The translations under genes were made by a program, and so were the position numbers. DNA of 26,586 bases from Candidatus Neomicrothrix sp. UBA6944 (GTDB lineage: Bacteria > Actinomycetota > Acidimicrobiia > Acidimicrobiales > Poriferisodalaceae), in the NCBI GenBank assembly GCA_002448715.1, contig DJZU01000099.1:1-26586 (forward strand), written 5' to 3'. The notes under the pieces are model-generated. The model was not told the origin of the DNA. It searched no databases and saw only the letters and a program-made list of their open reading frames with translations. Positions 7,471 through 14,468 of this stretch are shown piece after piece (the first letter of the stretch is position 1; each line of letters starts with the position of its first letter).

Positions 7471-8244
7471 GTGCGAATCGCGACATGGAATGTGAACAGC
7501 CTCAACGCCCGAATGGAGCGAGTAGACGAATGGCTGGGGTACGCGCGCCCTGATGTTCTTCTCATGCAGGAGACCAAAATGTCAGAGGACCAGTTCCCTC
7601 ACGACCATTTCGCGCAACTCGGCTATGAGAGTGTTCATTCTGGTGAAGGTCGCTGGAATGGGGTAGCCATTTTGTCATCGGTCGGAATCGAAGAACCCGT
7701 GAAGGGCTTTGGTGATGGGGGAGAAGAAGATCCCGAAGCGAGGATTGTTTCGGCGATCTGTGGTGGTATCAAGGTTTCCTCGGTTTATGTTCCTAACGGG
7801 CGCGAGGTAGACCATGACCACTACCGCTACAAGTTGTCTTGGATGGCGCGTCTAAAAGGGCACCTGGATGCAACCTGCGAACAGAACGACCTTCTGCTTG
7901 TGGGTGGTGATTACAACATTTGTCCCGATGACCGAGATGTTTGGGATCCAGAAAATCCAGTTTCTCGGACTCACGTGACGGAAAAGGAAAGAGATGCGCT
8001 GACTGCCTTGGAGCAATGGGGTCTAGTAGATGTCTTCCGTGAGTTTTACGAAGACGACGGCCTCTTCTCCTGGTGGGATTATCGAGATGGGGCTTTCCAC
8101 AAGAAGATGGGGCTACGAATTGACTTGTTGATGGCAAGCCAACCACTGGTGAAGCGAGCGAACTTTTGCTTGGTGGACAGGACCGCTCGTAAAGGCAAAA
8201 AGCCCTCAGATCACGCACCAGTGTTCGTAGATCTGGACCTTTAG
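7471..8244 (+). CDS. xthA: Exodeoxyribonuclease III / AP endonuclease
   Basis: A cytoplasmic Mg2+-dependent repair nuclease that cleaves 5' to abasic sites and degrades 3' ends in base excision repair. The 257-residue protein has the whole endonuclease/exonuclease/phosphatase fold with its catalytic set: TWNVNSL (N7), QETK (E34), SVYVPNG (Y106), GGDYNI (D147, N149), RIDLL (D218) and SDHAPV (D247, H248). Its length is normal for ExoIII. The start is GTG 7471 because the protein must begin RIATWN and no other in-frame start fits. No ribosome site is present, and a TAGATT box six bases upstream points to a leaderless mRNA. The stop overlaps the stop of the converging helicase gene by four bases (8241-8244). 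Confidence 0.95.
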   Translation: MRIATWNVNSLNARMERVDEWLGYARPDVLLMQETKMSEDQFPHDHFAQLGYESVHSGEGRWNGVAILSSVGIEEPVKGFGDGGEEDPEARIVSAICGGIKVSSVYVPNGREVDHDHYRYKLSWMARLKGHLDATCEQNDLLLVGGDYNICPDDRDVWDPENPVSRTHVTEKERDALTALEQWGLVDVFREFYEDDGLFSWWDYRDGAFHKKMGLRIDLLMASQPLVKRANFCLVDRTARKGKKPSDHAPVFVDLDL

Positions 8245-10232
8245 CGAGGGTGGCTTGATCGCTCTTTGTCGACAGTCACGGCCGCGTTACCAGCTATAAC
8301 ATCGAGAATCTCAGGACCAACACGATTCAGACGGTTTTCACCCAAACCAGTTACTAGAGCCAACTCTGACAGTGTGGTCGGGAATTTTTCGGCAACTTCG
8401 GAGATCAGATAATCCGGGAGTAGAGCTGATGGTTGGATTCGTCGCGCTCGAGCTGTGCTCTCGATCCAGTTTCTAAGTCGACGGTCCCGTAGGTCTGTGG
8501 CACCATCGAGATTTGCGGCCAATTCCTGTCGGGCCTTGGCTAAGTAAGTAACGCTTACCTCCCTCGAAGGGGCCGAAGGCTGTTGGTCAGATGTGACGAT
8601 GAGGGCTAGCCACGGAGACGGTTCGCGGTTCTCAGGTGATTGTCCGATTCGTCTGGATTTTGCCCAAGTCAGATGAAGGCGGCGCTGAGCTCGAGAAATA
8701 GCGACATAAAGAAGTCGACGTTCCTCAGGATCGTCGGCTCGAATCGGAACTAATCCCCGTTCAAGTCCCGCTATGACCACACTGGGCCACTCTAGGCCCT
8801 TAGCCGCGTGAAACGTGGCGAGGTCCACACCGTCGCCGTGGGAGTCCAAATCGCCTGGGCGTAGCGTTTTCAGCCAATCTCGGAACCCTTCGCCAGAAGC
8901 GTTGAAATTTTCTTTGCCATATTGAACAGCAAGCTCGACGACTCGTTTTTGGACGCCCTGATCGAAGTCTTCAAACAAGTCTGCTGCGAGGGTAGGAAAG
9001 TCTGACCCGGCGGCGCAGAGCTGGTCGATGAGATCTTTAACCTCCGGGAGTCGAAAAATGCCTCCTTGGCTTCTAAATCTGAACGGCACTTGAAGCTCAG
9101 TAAATGTGTCAGCTATTAGTTGGAGTTGATCGTTAGTGCGGGCGAGAACAGCATGATTCGACCACCTTGTTTCTGGTGATCGGAGTTCTCGTAGATATCG
9201 TGCGATCCCAATCGCTTCTTCCTTCTCGTTCTTGAAACTACTTTGAGTAGGAAATTCACCTTCGGGGGACCTGTCGTCATCCGAAGACAAATTTTCGTTA
9301 AGGACGGCTTTTGCGGCATCGATAATTCTCGGCTGACTTCGATGGTTGTGTGTCAGAGCGACAGTCTTGGCGGACGGAAAATGATTCGAGAAGTCAGTTA
9401 ACAATGACGAATCAGCGCCGTTCCATCCATAGATCGCTTGGTCTGGATCACCAACTACGCAAAGATCTTGTCGGTCTCCAAGCCAAGTCTTCAGAAGGTC
9501 AAATTGGACTTGGTTGAGGTCCTGAAACTCGTCAATGAAGAAATGACGAAAGACCCAGTGTTGAGCATCGCGAAATGCTTTGTCAGTCCTCAACAAGCCG
9601 GTGCATTCAACGAGAATGTCATCGAAGTCGAGGAGTCTGCGCTTTCGCTTATATGCAGCAAAAGAATTTTGTAGATCGGCCAACTGTTGAGCCCACTCTC
9701 GGCCGACTCGTCGGATGCCCGGGCCGTGTCTGTACTCGTCGGAGGTCAGATTTTGGGAATTCAACCAGTCAATTTCGGTAACGACGGTATTGAGTTTTAG
9801 CTGAGGAAAGTCTCGAACGAGCTGAGTGAGCACAGCACGTCTACCGGCCAAGACAGTCGGTGGGCGCTTGCCGCGATCAAGTCTGTATTGCCTAATTTGG
9901 GCTAAGGCGACCGCGTGAAAGGTCCCGACGGCCCCCAGGTCTCTAATACCCATTTTGTTGAGCCGAGAACGAAGTTCATGAGCTGCACGACGTGTAAATG
10001 TTAGAGCCACAACCCGACGGGCATCAGCGCTTCCGTCGCTGATCCGACGGGCGATGAGATGTGTAAGCACACGAGTTTTGCCGGCTCCCGGCCCAGCGAG
10101 AATCCTCAATGGTGTCTCAATGGACTCCACAGCGGCCGTCTGTTCGTCGCTTAAATGCTCGAATTGCGCGTGGGGCAGGTCCGATGTCGACGTTGTTGAG
10201 TCGAAGTTTTCGACGCCTTCTAGGTTGGCCAC
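8241..10232 (-). CDS. uvrD2: UvrD/PcrA-type superfamily 1 DNA helicase with C-terminal HRDC domain (UvrD2-like)
   Basis: An ATP-dependent 3'-5' DNA helicase for repair or replication-fork processing. Motifs in order: Walker A LAGPGAGKTR, Ia ALTFTRRAA, motif II FIDEFQDLNQ, motif III VVGDPDQAIYGWNG, motif V TFHAAKGLEW and motif VI LLYVAISRAQRRL. A linker and an HRDC-like domain (LRNWIESTARARRIQPSALLP to the end) follow. An HRDC domain on a UvrD core is the architecture of actinobacterial UvrD2. The tetracysteine motif of mycobacterial UvrD2 between core and HRDC is absent. The frame is open to an ATG at 10361, but that would overlap the divergent gene and adds non-conserved sequence. I prefer GTG 10232 (663 residues), which has TAGCGT seven bases upstream. 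Confidence 0.9.
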   Translation of the reverse strand: MANLEGVENFDSTTSTSDLPHAQFEHLSDEQTAAVESIETPLRILAGPGAGKTRVLTHLIARRISDGSADARRVVALTFTRRAAHELRSRLNKMGIRDLGAVGTFHAVALAQIRQYRLDRGKRPPTVLAGRRAVLTQLVRDFPQLKLNTVVTEIDWLNSQNLTSDEYRHGPGIRRVGREWAQQLADLQNSFAAYKRKRRLLDFDDILVECTGLLRTDKAFRDAQHWVFRHFFIDEFQDLNQVQFDLLKTWLGDRQDLCVVGDPDQAIYGWNGADSSLLTDFSNHFPSAKTVALTHNHRSQPRIIDAAKAVLNENLSSDDDRSPEGEFPTQSSFKNEKEEAIGIARYLRELRSPETRWSNHAVLARTNDQLQLIADTFTELQVPFRFRSQGGIFRLPEVKDLIDQLCAAGSDFPTLAADLFEDFDQGVQKRVVELAVQYGKENFNASGEGFRDWLKTLRPGDLDSHGDGVDLATFHAAKGLEWPSVVIAGLERGLVPIRADDPEERRLLYVAISRAQRRLHLTWAKSRRIGQSPENREPSPWLALIVTSDQQPSAPSREVSVTYLAKARQELAANLDGATDLRDRRLRNWIESTARARRIQPSALLPDYLISEVAEKFPTTLSELALVTGLGENRLNRVGPEILDVIAGNAAVTVDKERSSHPR

Positions 10233-10239
10233 GCCCCCG

Positions 10240-10245
10240 ACGCTA
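10240..10245 (-). promoter_or_regulatory. Putative -10 box (TAGCGT) for the helicase gene
   Basis: The minus-strand TAGCGT ends seven bases before GTG 10232. It fits the TAnnnT-plus-short-gap pattern seen at other starts here and supports the shorter helicase start. Confidence 0.4.
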
Positions 10246-10277
10246 CCGCCTAGGTAGGACCGTGGCTTTGTTGCGTC

Positions 10278-10283
10278 TACTCT
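10278..10283 (+). promoter_or_regulatory. Putative -10 box (TACTCT) for leaderless transcription from 10290
   Basis: TACTCT fits TAnnnT and ends exactly six bases before ATG 10290, with no Shine-Dalgarno sequence between. It would drive the six-gene run 10290-14443. Confidence 0.45.
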
Positions 10284-10289
10284 CGCACT

Positions 10290-10991
10290 ATGACCGTGCC
10301 AATGACTGTCGTTAGTTTGGTTCCTAGCGTGACTGAAACCTTGATGGCGTGGGGTGTCCAACCAATCGCTTGCACGCGTTTCTGTGAACGTCCGGAAATC
10401 GAAAGCGTAGGAGGGACGAAAGATCCGGATGTCGAAGCGATTACGGCGTTGGCTCCCGACCTAGTCATAGTTGATCGTGAAGAGAACCGACTTGAGGACT
10501 ACCAAGCCCTGCTGAGACGCAATCTAACCGTGGAAGCTCTCCATGTGACCTCGCTATCAGACGTCAGTTCTCAGATCGCTCAACTTGCATCGATCTTCGA
10601 TGTCGACTGGACGTACTCGCCGGCGCCGCCGAAAATGAGCCGTAACCTAACGGCGTTTGTTCCCATCTGGAGACGCCCATGGATGACCATTGGTTCGCAA
10701 ACTTATGGGGTTTCCTTGCTTGAACATTTAGGTATCAAAGTGCTTTTTCCCGGGTCCAACGAGTCGTACCCCACCCTCGATGAAGAAACTATTTCGACTC
10801 TGAGCCCAGACATCGTCTTAGCTCCGAGTGAGCCTTACCCGTTCGGAAAACGTCATTTGAAGGAACTGGAGCTTATAGCTCCAACGTTTCTTGTAGATGG
10901 CCAAGATCTCTTTTGGTGGGGGTCTCGCACCGCCGATGCGTTACAGCGACTAGACGAGCAGATAGAAACCATCATGCAGAAAGGATCTTGA
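10290..10991 (+). CDS. Helical-backbone metal receptor, BtuF-like (cobalamin/iron-chelate binding fold), apparently cytosolic
   Basis: The 233 residues have the two-lobed BtuF/TroA-type layout. The N-terminal lobe has SLVPSVTETLMAWG, VGGTKDPDVEAI and LAPDLVIVD; a long helix (about 75-105) follows, and the second lobe has RPWMTIGSQTYGVSLLEHLG and LSPDIVLAPSEPYPF. These are hallmarks of periplasmic vitamin B12 or siderophore-binding proteins. There is no signal peptide or lipobox: the N-terminus starts directly with the first strand. It therefore probably works in the cytoplasm, and ligand and partner are unknown. No ABC transporter genes for B12 or iron lie nearby. Its TGA shares one base with the ATG of the next gene, and a TACTCT box precedes it by six bases. 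Confidence 0.82.
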   Translation: MTVPMTVVSLVPSVTETLMAWGVQPIACTRFCERPEIESVGGTKDPDVEAITALAPDLVIVDREENRLEDYQALLRRNLTVEALHVTSLSDVSSQIAQLASIFDVDWTYSPAPPKMSRNLTAFVPIWRRPWMTIGSQTYGVSLLEHLGIKVLFPGSNESYPTLDEETISTLSPDIVLAPSEPYPFGKRHLKELELIAPTFLVDGQDLFWWGSRTADALQRLDEQIETIMQKGS

Positions 10992-11887
10992 TGCCTTCGG
11001 AACGAACTGGAACCGCGCGCAATGAAGATACTGAACTGTTTTTCGTGGCGTCAGGTAATAGCGCAGACCCGTCGGTGATGTTCATCAATGGTCTTGGGAG
11101 CCAATTAATCAATTTCTTACCCGGTTGGGTAGAAAAATTCTGTTCTGCTGGCTTTTACGTCGTGCGCATGGATAACCGCGATGTTGGAATGTCCTCCAAG
11201 ACAACTGGTCAACCCCCGACTATGGAAGCGCTAATAGATAGCTGGTCTGGTGACCGTTCAGTAACCGACATTAAAGCTCCATATGACCTATCTGATATGG
11301 CAATGGACTGCATTGCGGTAATGAACGAACTGAACTTGGAGCAAACTCACGTTTGGGGGATGTCGATGGGTGGGATGATCGCTCAGACTTTGGCGATTAA
11401 TCACCCTCGACGATTGGGTTCGGTGACGAGTGTGATGTCTACGACTGGCGAACCCGGTGTAGGGCGGTCAACGTCGGAATCTGCGACGCAGCTCGTAACT
11501 GCAGGAGGAGACCGTGAAGAGGTTATAAAGAGCGCGGTTGCAGCCCGAAAAGTTCATAGTGGATTGCTATACGACGAAAGTTGGGCGCGTTCGCTTGAAG
11601 AAGCGGCTTACGACCGCTGTTATCACCCTGATGGGAAAATATGGCAACTGTTGGCGATTATGGCGTCAGGGTCTAGGGCCGAGCTGCTTCCAACTGTGAC
11701 TGTTCCTGCCATGGTCGTCCACGGTAGACGCGACCCATTGGTCCAGTTGGATGGGGGTATTTCAACAGCAGGACTAATACCGGGCGCAGAACTGGTCATT
11801 CATGATGAAATGGGCCACGACACCCCTGAGCCCTTGTGGGGGCGATACTTAGCTGATTTCCAAAGGTTGGTGCGTAGGACACAATGA
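10991..11887 (+). CDS. Alpha/beta-hydrolase fold esterase-like protein
   Basis: A cytoplasmic hydrolase of 298 residues with a complete triad: nucleophile S125 in GMSMGG, D248 in VVHGRRDPL and H276 in DEMGHD. The oxyanion-hole segment is FINGLGSQ (about 31-38). The MSMGGMIAQTLAINHP stretch resembles the aclacinomycin methylesterase RdmC/DnrP group, but the substrate cannot be named. The frame is open back to 10913, but I choose ATG 10991 because it overlaps the previous stop (TGATG) and has AGAAAGG upstream; the upstream extension is unrelated to the fold. Its own stop overlaps the next start as ATGA, so the three genes are likely translated together. Confidence 0.87.
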   Translation: MPSERTGTARNEDTELFFVASGNSADPSVMFINGLGSQLINFLPGWVEKFCSAGFYVVRMDNRDVGMSSKTTGQPPTMEALIDSWSGDRSVTDIKAPYDLSDMAMDCIAVMNELNLEQTHVWGMSMGGMIAQTLAINHPRRLGSVTSVMSTTGEPGVGRSTSESATQLVTAGGDREEVIKSAVAARKVHSGLLYDESWARSLEEAAYDRCYHPDGKIWQLLAIMASGSRAELLPTVTVPAMVVHGRRDPLVQLDGGISTAGLIPGAELVIHDEMGHDTPEPLWGRYLADFQRLVRRTQ

Positions 11888-12504
11888 CGTCAGACAATGC
11901 GATTACAGATCGAACACAGCTTGACGCTCTATATGGAGATGCTTCTCCCCGGTCGATAACGAAAGAGATCAACTCTCTCAACTCCCAATATCAGTCGTTT
12001 ATCGAAGCATCGCCATTTATGGCGGTTGCAACTGTCGGCATGGAGGGACTTGATTGTTCTCCGAGAGGTGAGCAGCGCAGTGTTGTAACCGTCGTTGATC
12101 AAAACACAATTCGATTCGCTGACCGGAAGGGAAACAACCGGCTCGACACTTTGCGAAACATCGTCGAAGATGACCGGATAGCGCTGCTATTTCTGGTGCC
12201 GGGAATAGGTGAGACCATGCGGGTTAATGGGCGCGCCACTATTTCGGTTTCTCCAGAATTGATCGAAGCTTTTACTGTGGATGGAAAATCACCTAAAACG
12301 GTGGTCGAGGTGAAGGTCGAGCGGGTTTATTTCCAGTGCTCGAAAGCGCTGGTCCGTTCAGGTATTTGGGATAGCGATGCAACGCAGAGCAGTGGTTATG
12401 TTCCCTCGGCTGGAGAGATGTTGGCAGCAACATCTACTGATTCTTTCGATGCCGTTGAATATGACCGAATGTTAGAACAGCGCTATACAGACGAGCTTTG
12501 GTAA
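11884..12504 (+). CDS. PPOX-family FMN-dependent flavoprotein (MSMEG_1061/DR2398-like)
   Basis: A 206-residue split-barrel flavin protein of the pyridoxamine 5'-phosphate oxidase superfamily. Recognisable parts are SPFMAVATVGMEGLDCSPRG (about 45-64; flavin-binding barrel entry), TIRFADRKGNNRLDTLRNI (about 80-98), VEDDRIALLFLVPG and ETMRVNGRATIS. This matches the actinobacterial type that includes MSMEG_1061 and DR_2398, not PdxH proper. The relatives bind FMN or F420; physiological substrates are mostly unknown. The ATG at 11884 overlaps the hydrolase stop as ATGA. A 70-base gap follows before the racemase gene. Confidence 0.85.
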   Translation: MTSDNAITDRTQLDALYGDASPRSITKEINSLNSQYQSFIEASPFMAVATVGMEGLDCSPRGEQRSVVTVVDQNTIRFADRKGNNRLDTLRNIVEDDRIALLFLVPGIGETMRVNGRATISVSPELIEAFTVDGKSPKTVVEVKVERVYFQCSKALVRSGIWDSDATQSSGYVPSAGEMLAATSTDSFDAVEYDRMLEQRYTDELW

Positions 12505-12541
12505 GACAGTCAGTCAGCAAGGGCAACAGTTAGTTAAGGAC

Positions 12542-12547
12542 TAGATT
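12542..12547 (+). promoter_or_regulatory. Possible internal -10 box (TAGATT) before the CoA-transferase gene
   Basis: TAGATT, identical to the box before xthA, lies in the 70-base gap 28 bases before ATG 12575. A ribosome site (GGGAGA) lies between, so the transcript would have a short leader. No clear -35 box is seen. Confidence 0.3.
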
Positions 12548-12574
12548 GTCTTTGACTTATTTAGGGAGACGGGT

Positions 12575-13720
12575 ATGGGTCCACTTCAGGGAATTCGCGT
12601 AATAGAACTTCAAGGCATCGGCCCCGGGCCATTTTGCGGAATGATGCTTAGCGACATGGGAGCCGAGGTCATCAGAATCGATCGAGCTGGCAATGTTACT
12701 GGCGGCGACCCGGAAACTCCGCCTATTGACGTGCTTGCTCGGGGACGATCTTCCATAGGCGTCGACCTCAAGAAGCCAGAGGGAGTGGAGGTCGTTTTGC
12801 GACTGATCGAGACTGCTGATGCCCTAATTGAAGGTTTCCGTCCCGGGGTGATGGAACGCTTGGGATTAGGGCCGGAAGAATGTCTTGCGCGAAACCCCGG
12901 GCTTGTTTTCGGACGTATGACGGGATGGGGACAAGAAGGCCCCTACTCCATGGCTGCAGGACACGACATCAACTACATCGCTTTAGCTGGTGCTCTCGAA
13001 CCCATCGGACGCAACGGAGAAGCGCCCCTCCCGCCACTCAACCTTGTCGGCGATTTTGGTGGTGGCGGAATGTTGCTCGCCTTTGGTGTCGCGTGCGGGA
13101 TAGTGGAAGCACAACGGTCGGGGCAGGGTCAAATAGTGGACGCGGCAATGGTTGATGGAGCGGCCACTTTGATGGCCATGTTCCACTCGATGAGAGCTTT
13201 GGGTGTGTGGAACGACGAACGCGGAACCAATTTGCTTGATACGGGAAGCCACTTCTATGACGTTTATGAATGTTCTGATGGAAAGTTCATATCGATTGGT
13301 TCGATTGAGCCCCAGTTCTATTCAGAGCTTCTGCGCCTAACTGGACTAGAGGAAGACGAAGCGTTTGCTGCTCAGATGACCAGAACTTCTTGGCCGGAAT
13401 TGAAGGACCGCATCGCCGATGTCTTCAGAACTAAATCAAGAGATGAGTGGTGTGAGATCATGGATGCGACCGATGTGTGCTTTGCCCCGGTTCTGTCGCT
13501 GTCAGAAGCACCTCAGCACCCTCATAATCAACACCGTGAGGTGTTCGCAGAAGTCGCAGGGGTTATGCAACCAAACCCGTCTCCACGCTTCAGTCGAACT
13601 AAAGAAGCGATACAGGGCCCGCCATCTCACGCGGGACAAGACACTGATGCAGTGCTTAGATCTGCGGGCTATGACGCAGATGACATCGTGAAGTTACGCG
13701 ACGTAGGAGCTGTGGCCTGA
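12575..13720 (+). CDS. CoA-transferase family III protein, probably alpha-methylacyl-CoA racemase
   Basis: A cytoplasmic acyl-CoA enzyme of 381 residues with the interlocked family III fold. The start IRVIELQGIGPGPFCGMMLSDMGAEVIRIDR is nearly diagnostic of the racemase branch (human AMACR, mycobacterial MCR), where GIGPGP is conserved. The racemase bases are present: H130 in AAGHDINY and D160 in NLVGDFGGGG, matching H126 and D156 of MCR. It would interconvert 2-methylacyl-CoA epimers for beta-oxidation of branched chains or sterol side chains; the actual substrate is inferred from the family. The start is ATG 12575 with GGGAGA upstream. Its stop overlaps an apparent CTG start of the next gene (CTGA). 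Confidence 0.9.
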   Translation: MGPLQGIRVIELQGIGPGPFCGMMLSDMGAEVIRIDRAGNVTGGDPETPPIDVLARGRSSIGVDLKKPEGVEVVLRLIETADALIEGFRPGVMERLGLGPEECLARNPGLVFGRMTGWGQEGPYSMAAGHDINYIALAGALEPIGRNGEAPLPPLNLVGDFGGGGMLLAFGVACGIVEAQRSGQGQIVDAAMVDGAATLMAMFHSMRALGVWNDERGTNLLDTGSHFYDVYECSDGKFISIGSIEPQFYSELLRLTGLEEDEAFAAQMTRTSWPELKDRIADVFRTKSRDEWCEIMDATDVCFAPVLSLSEAPQHPHNQHREVFAEVAGVMQPNPSPRFSRTKEAIQGPPSHAGQDTDAVLRSAGYDADDIVKLRDVGAVA

Positions 13721-14079
13721 TAGCAGAAAGTAACCCTGAGTCGGGGGCGGCGCCTGCCGGGTTACCCGACAACCTCGTTCCCCTCTATGCGGAAGCGCAA
13801 GGAGTCATGGAAGTGTCGCCAGCGTCAGCTTGTGCTCTTCTCAGAATAATTATTCGTTCGGTTATCAAAGAACGCGGTCTTCGTGGCCGCCATATAGTTC
13901 GTGACGTCGCCACGCTGGTTGATCAGGGTGCACCTGTGGGTCTCCTCAGAGCCCTGGATGTGGTCGCGATGAGCGAAGAATCATCGAAGAATCCAGCAGA
14001 ACTGCAACTTATCGATGGTCACAGTGATGCCCAGAATTTGACGATGTTTTTGCATCTCCTTGCAGATCAAACGAGTTGA
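13717..14079 (+). CDS. DUF4145-like small protein with apparent CTG start
   Basis: The sequence LVPLYAEAQGVMEVSPASACALLRIIIRSVIKERG, then LVDQGAPVGLLRALDVVAMS, resembles the helical DUF4145 domain, which is often joined to nucleases or restriction proteins but is also free-standing. Function unknown. The first ordinary start codon is ATG 13807 (90 residues), but that cuts off conserved helix 1 (LPDNLVPLYAEAQ). The frame is open to 13684 with no ATG, GTG or TTG in the added part. CTG 13717 overlaps the racemase stop as CTGA and has GGAG at 13706-13709, seven bases upstream, giving 120 residues. ATA at 13720 is a less likely alternative, as is a point error in the sequence. Confidence 0.65.
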   Translation: MIAESNPESGAAPAGLPDNLVPLYAEAQGVMEVSPASACALLRIIIRSVIKERGLRGRHIVRDVATLVDQGAPVGLLRALDVVAMSEESSKNPAELQLIDGHSDAQNLTMFLHLLADQTS

Positions 14080-14086
14080 ATCGCTG

Positions 14087-14443
14087 ATGCTTGGCACGTT
14101 GCACCCGTTCGCTTGCTGGGTGCTGGTCATAGGAAATGGCTTAGCGGGAATATGGGCATTGGCCGCTAGCCGCGTGCTGTGGCTAAGAACCGCCTGGCTG
14201 TGGTGGTTCACAGGGTTTGTTCAATTGTGGGTCTTCGTCCAATTAACAATCGCCGCACTCCATCTCAACGCAAATGAGGGAGCGCCGGAGTCGTTTCACG
14301 TCTTTTACGGAGTTCTTTCAGCAGTCACGGTGACCATTCTTTACAGCTACAAGGGTCAGCTGAATCGACATCAAAATGCGCTATACGGATGGGGAGGACT
14401 CTTCATAATGGGACTTGGCATACGAGCCCTTGTCCTGCTCTGA
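14087..14443 (+). CDS. Small four-helix membrane protein, function unknown
   Basis: A 118-residue protein with four predicted membrane helices: HPFACWVLVIGNGLAGIWAL, WLWWFTGFVQLWVFVQLTIA, FHVFYGVLSAVTVTILYSY and the C-terminal WGGLFIMGLGIRALVLL. Two histidines sit near helix ends (LHLNANE and SFHVFYG) and could bind a metal or heme, which is speculation. I cannot assign a family. The start is uncertain: TTG 14060 overlaps the previous gene by 20 bases, whereas ATG 14087 lies seven bases after its stop and leaves a natural N-terminus, so I use the latter. Neither has a clear ribosome site. It is the last gene of the rightward run and converges on pckG with a 25-base gap. Confidence 0.72.
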   Translation: MLGTLHPFACWVLVIGNGLAGIWALAASRVLWLRTAWLWWFTGFVQLWVFVQLTIAALHLNANEGAPESFHVFYGVLSAVTVTILYSYKGQLNRHQNALYGWGGLFIMGLGIRALVLL

Positions 14444-14468
14444 GAAACCGCGCAGAGTCTTATTCAGT

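Noticed and set aside
10233..10361. N-terminal extension of the helicase to ATG 10361
   Set aside because: It overlaps the divergent BtuF-like gene and its sequence is unlike helicase N-termini; GTG 10232 with a -10-like box fits better.
10913..10990. Upstream start for the alpha/beta hydrolase
   Set aside because: It would overlap the previous gene by 79 bases with unrelated residues; ATG 10991 has a ribosome site and a stop-start overlap.
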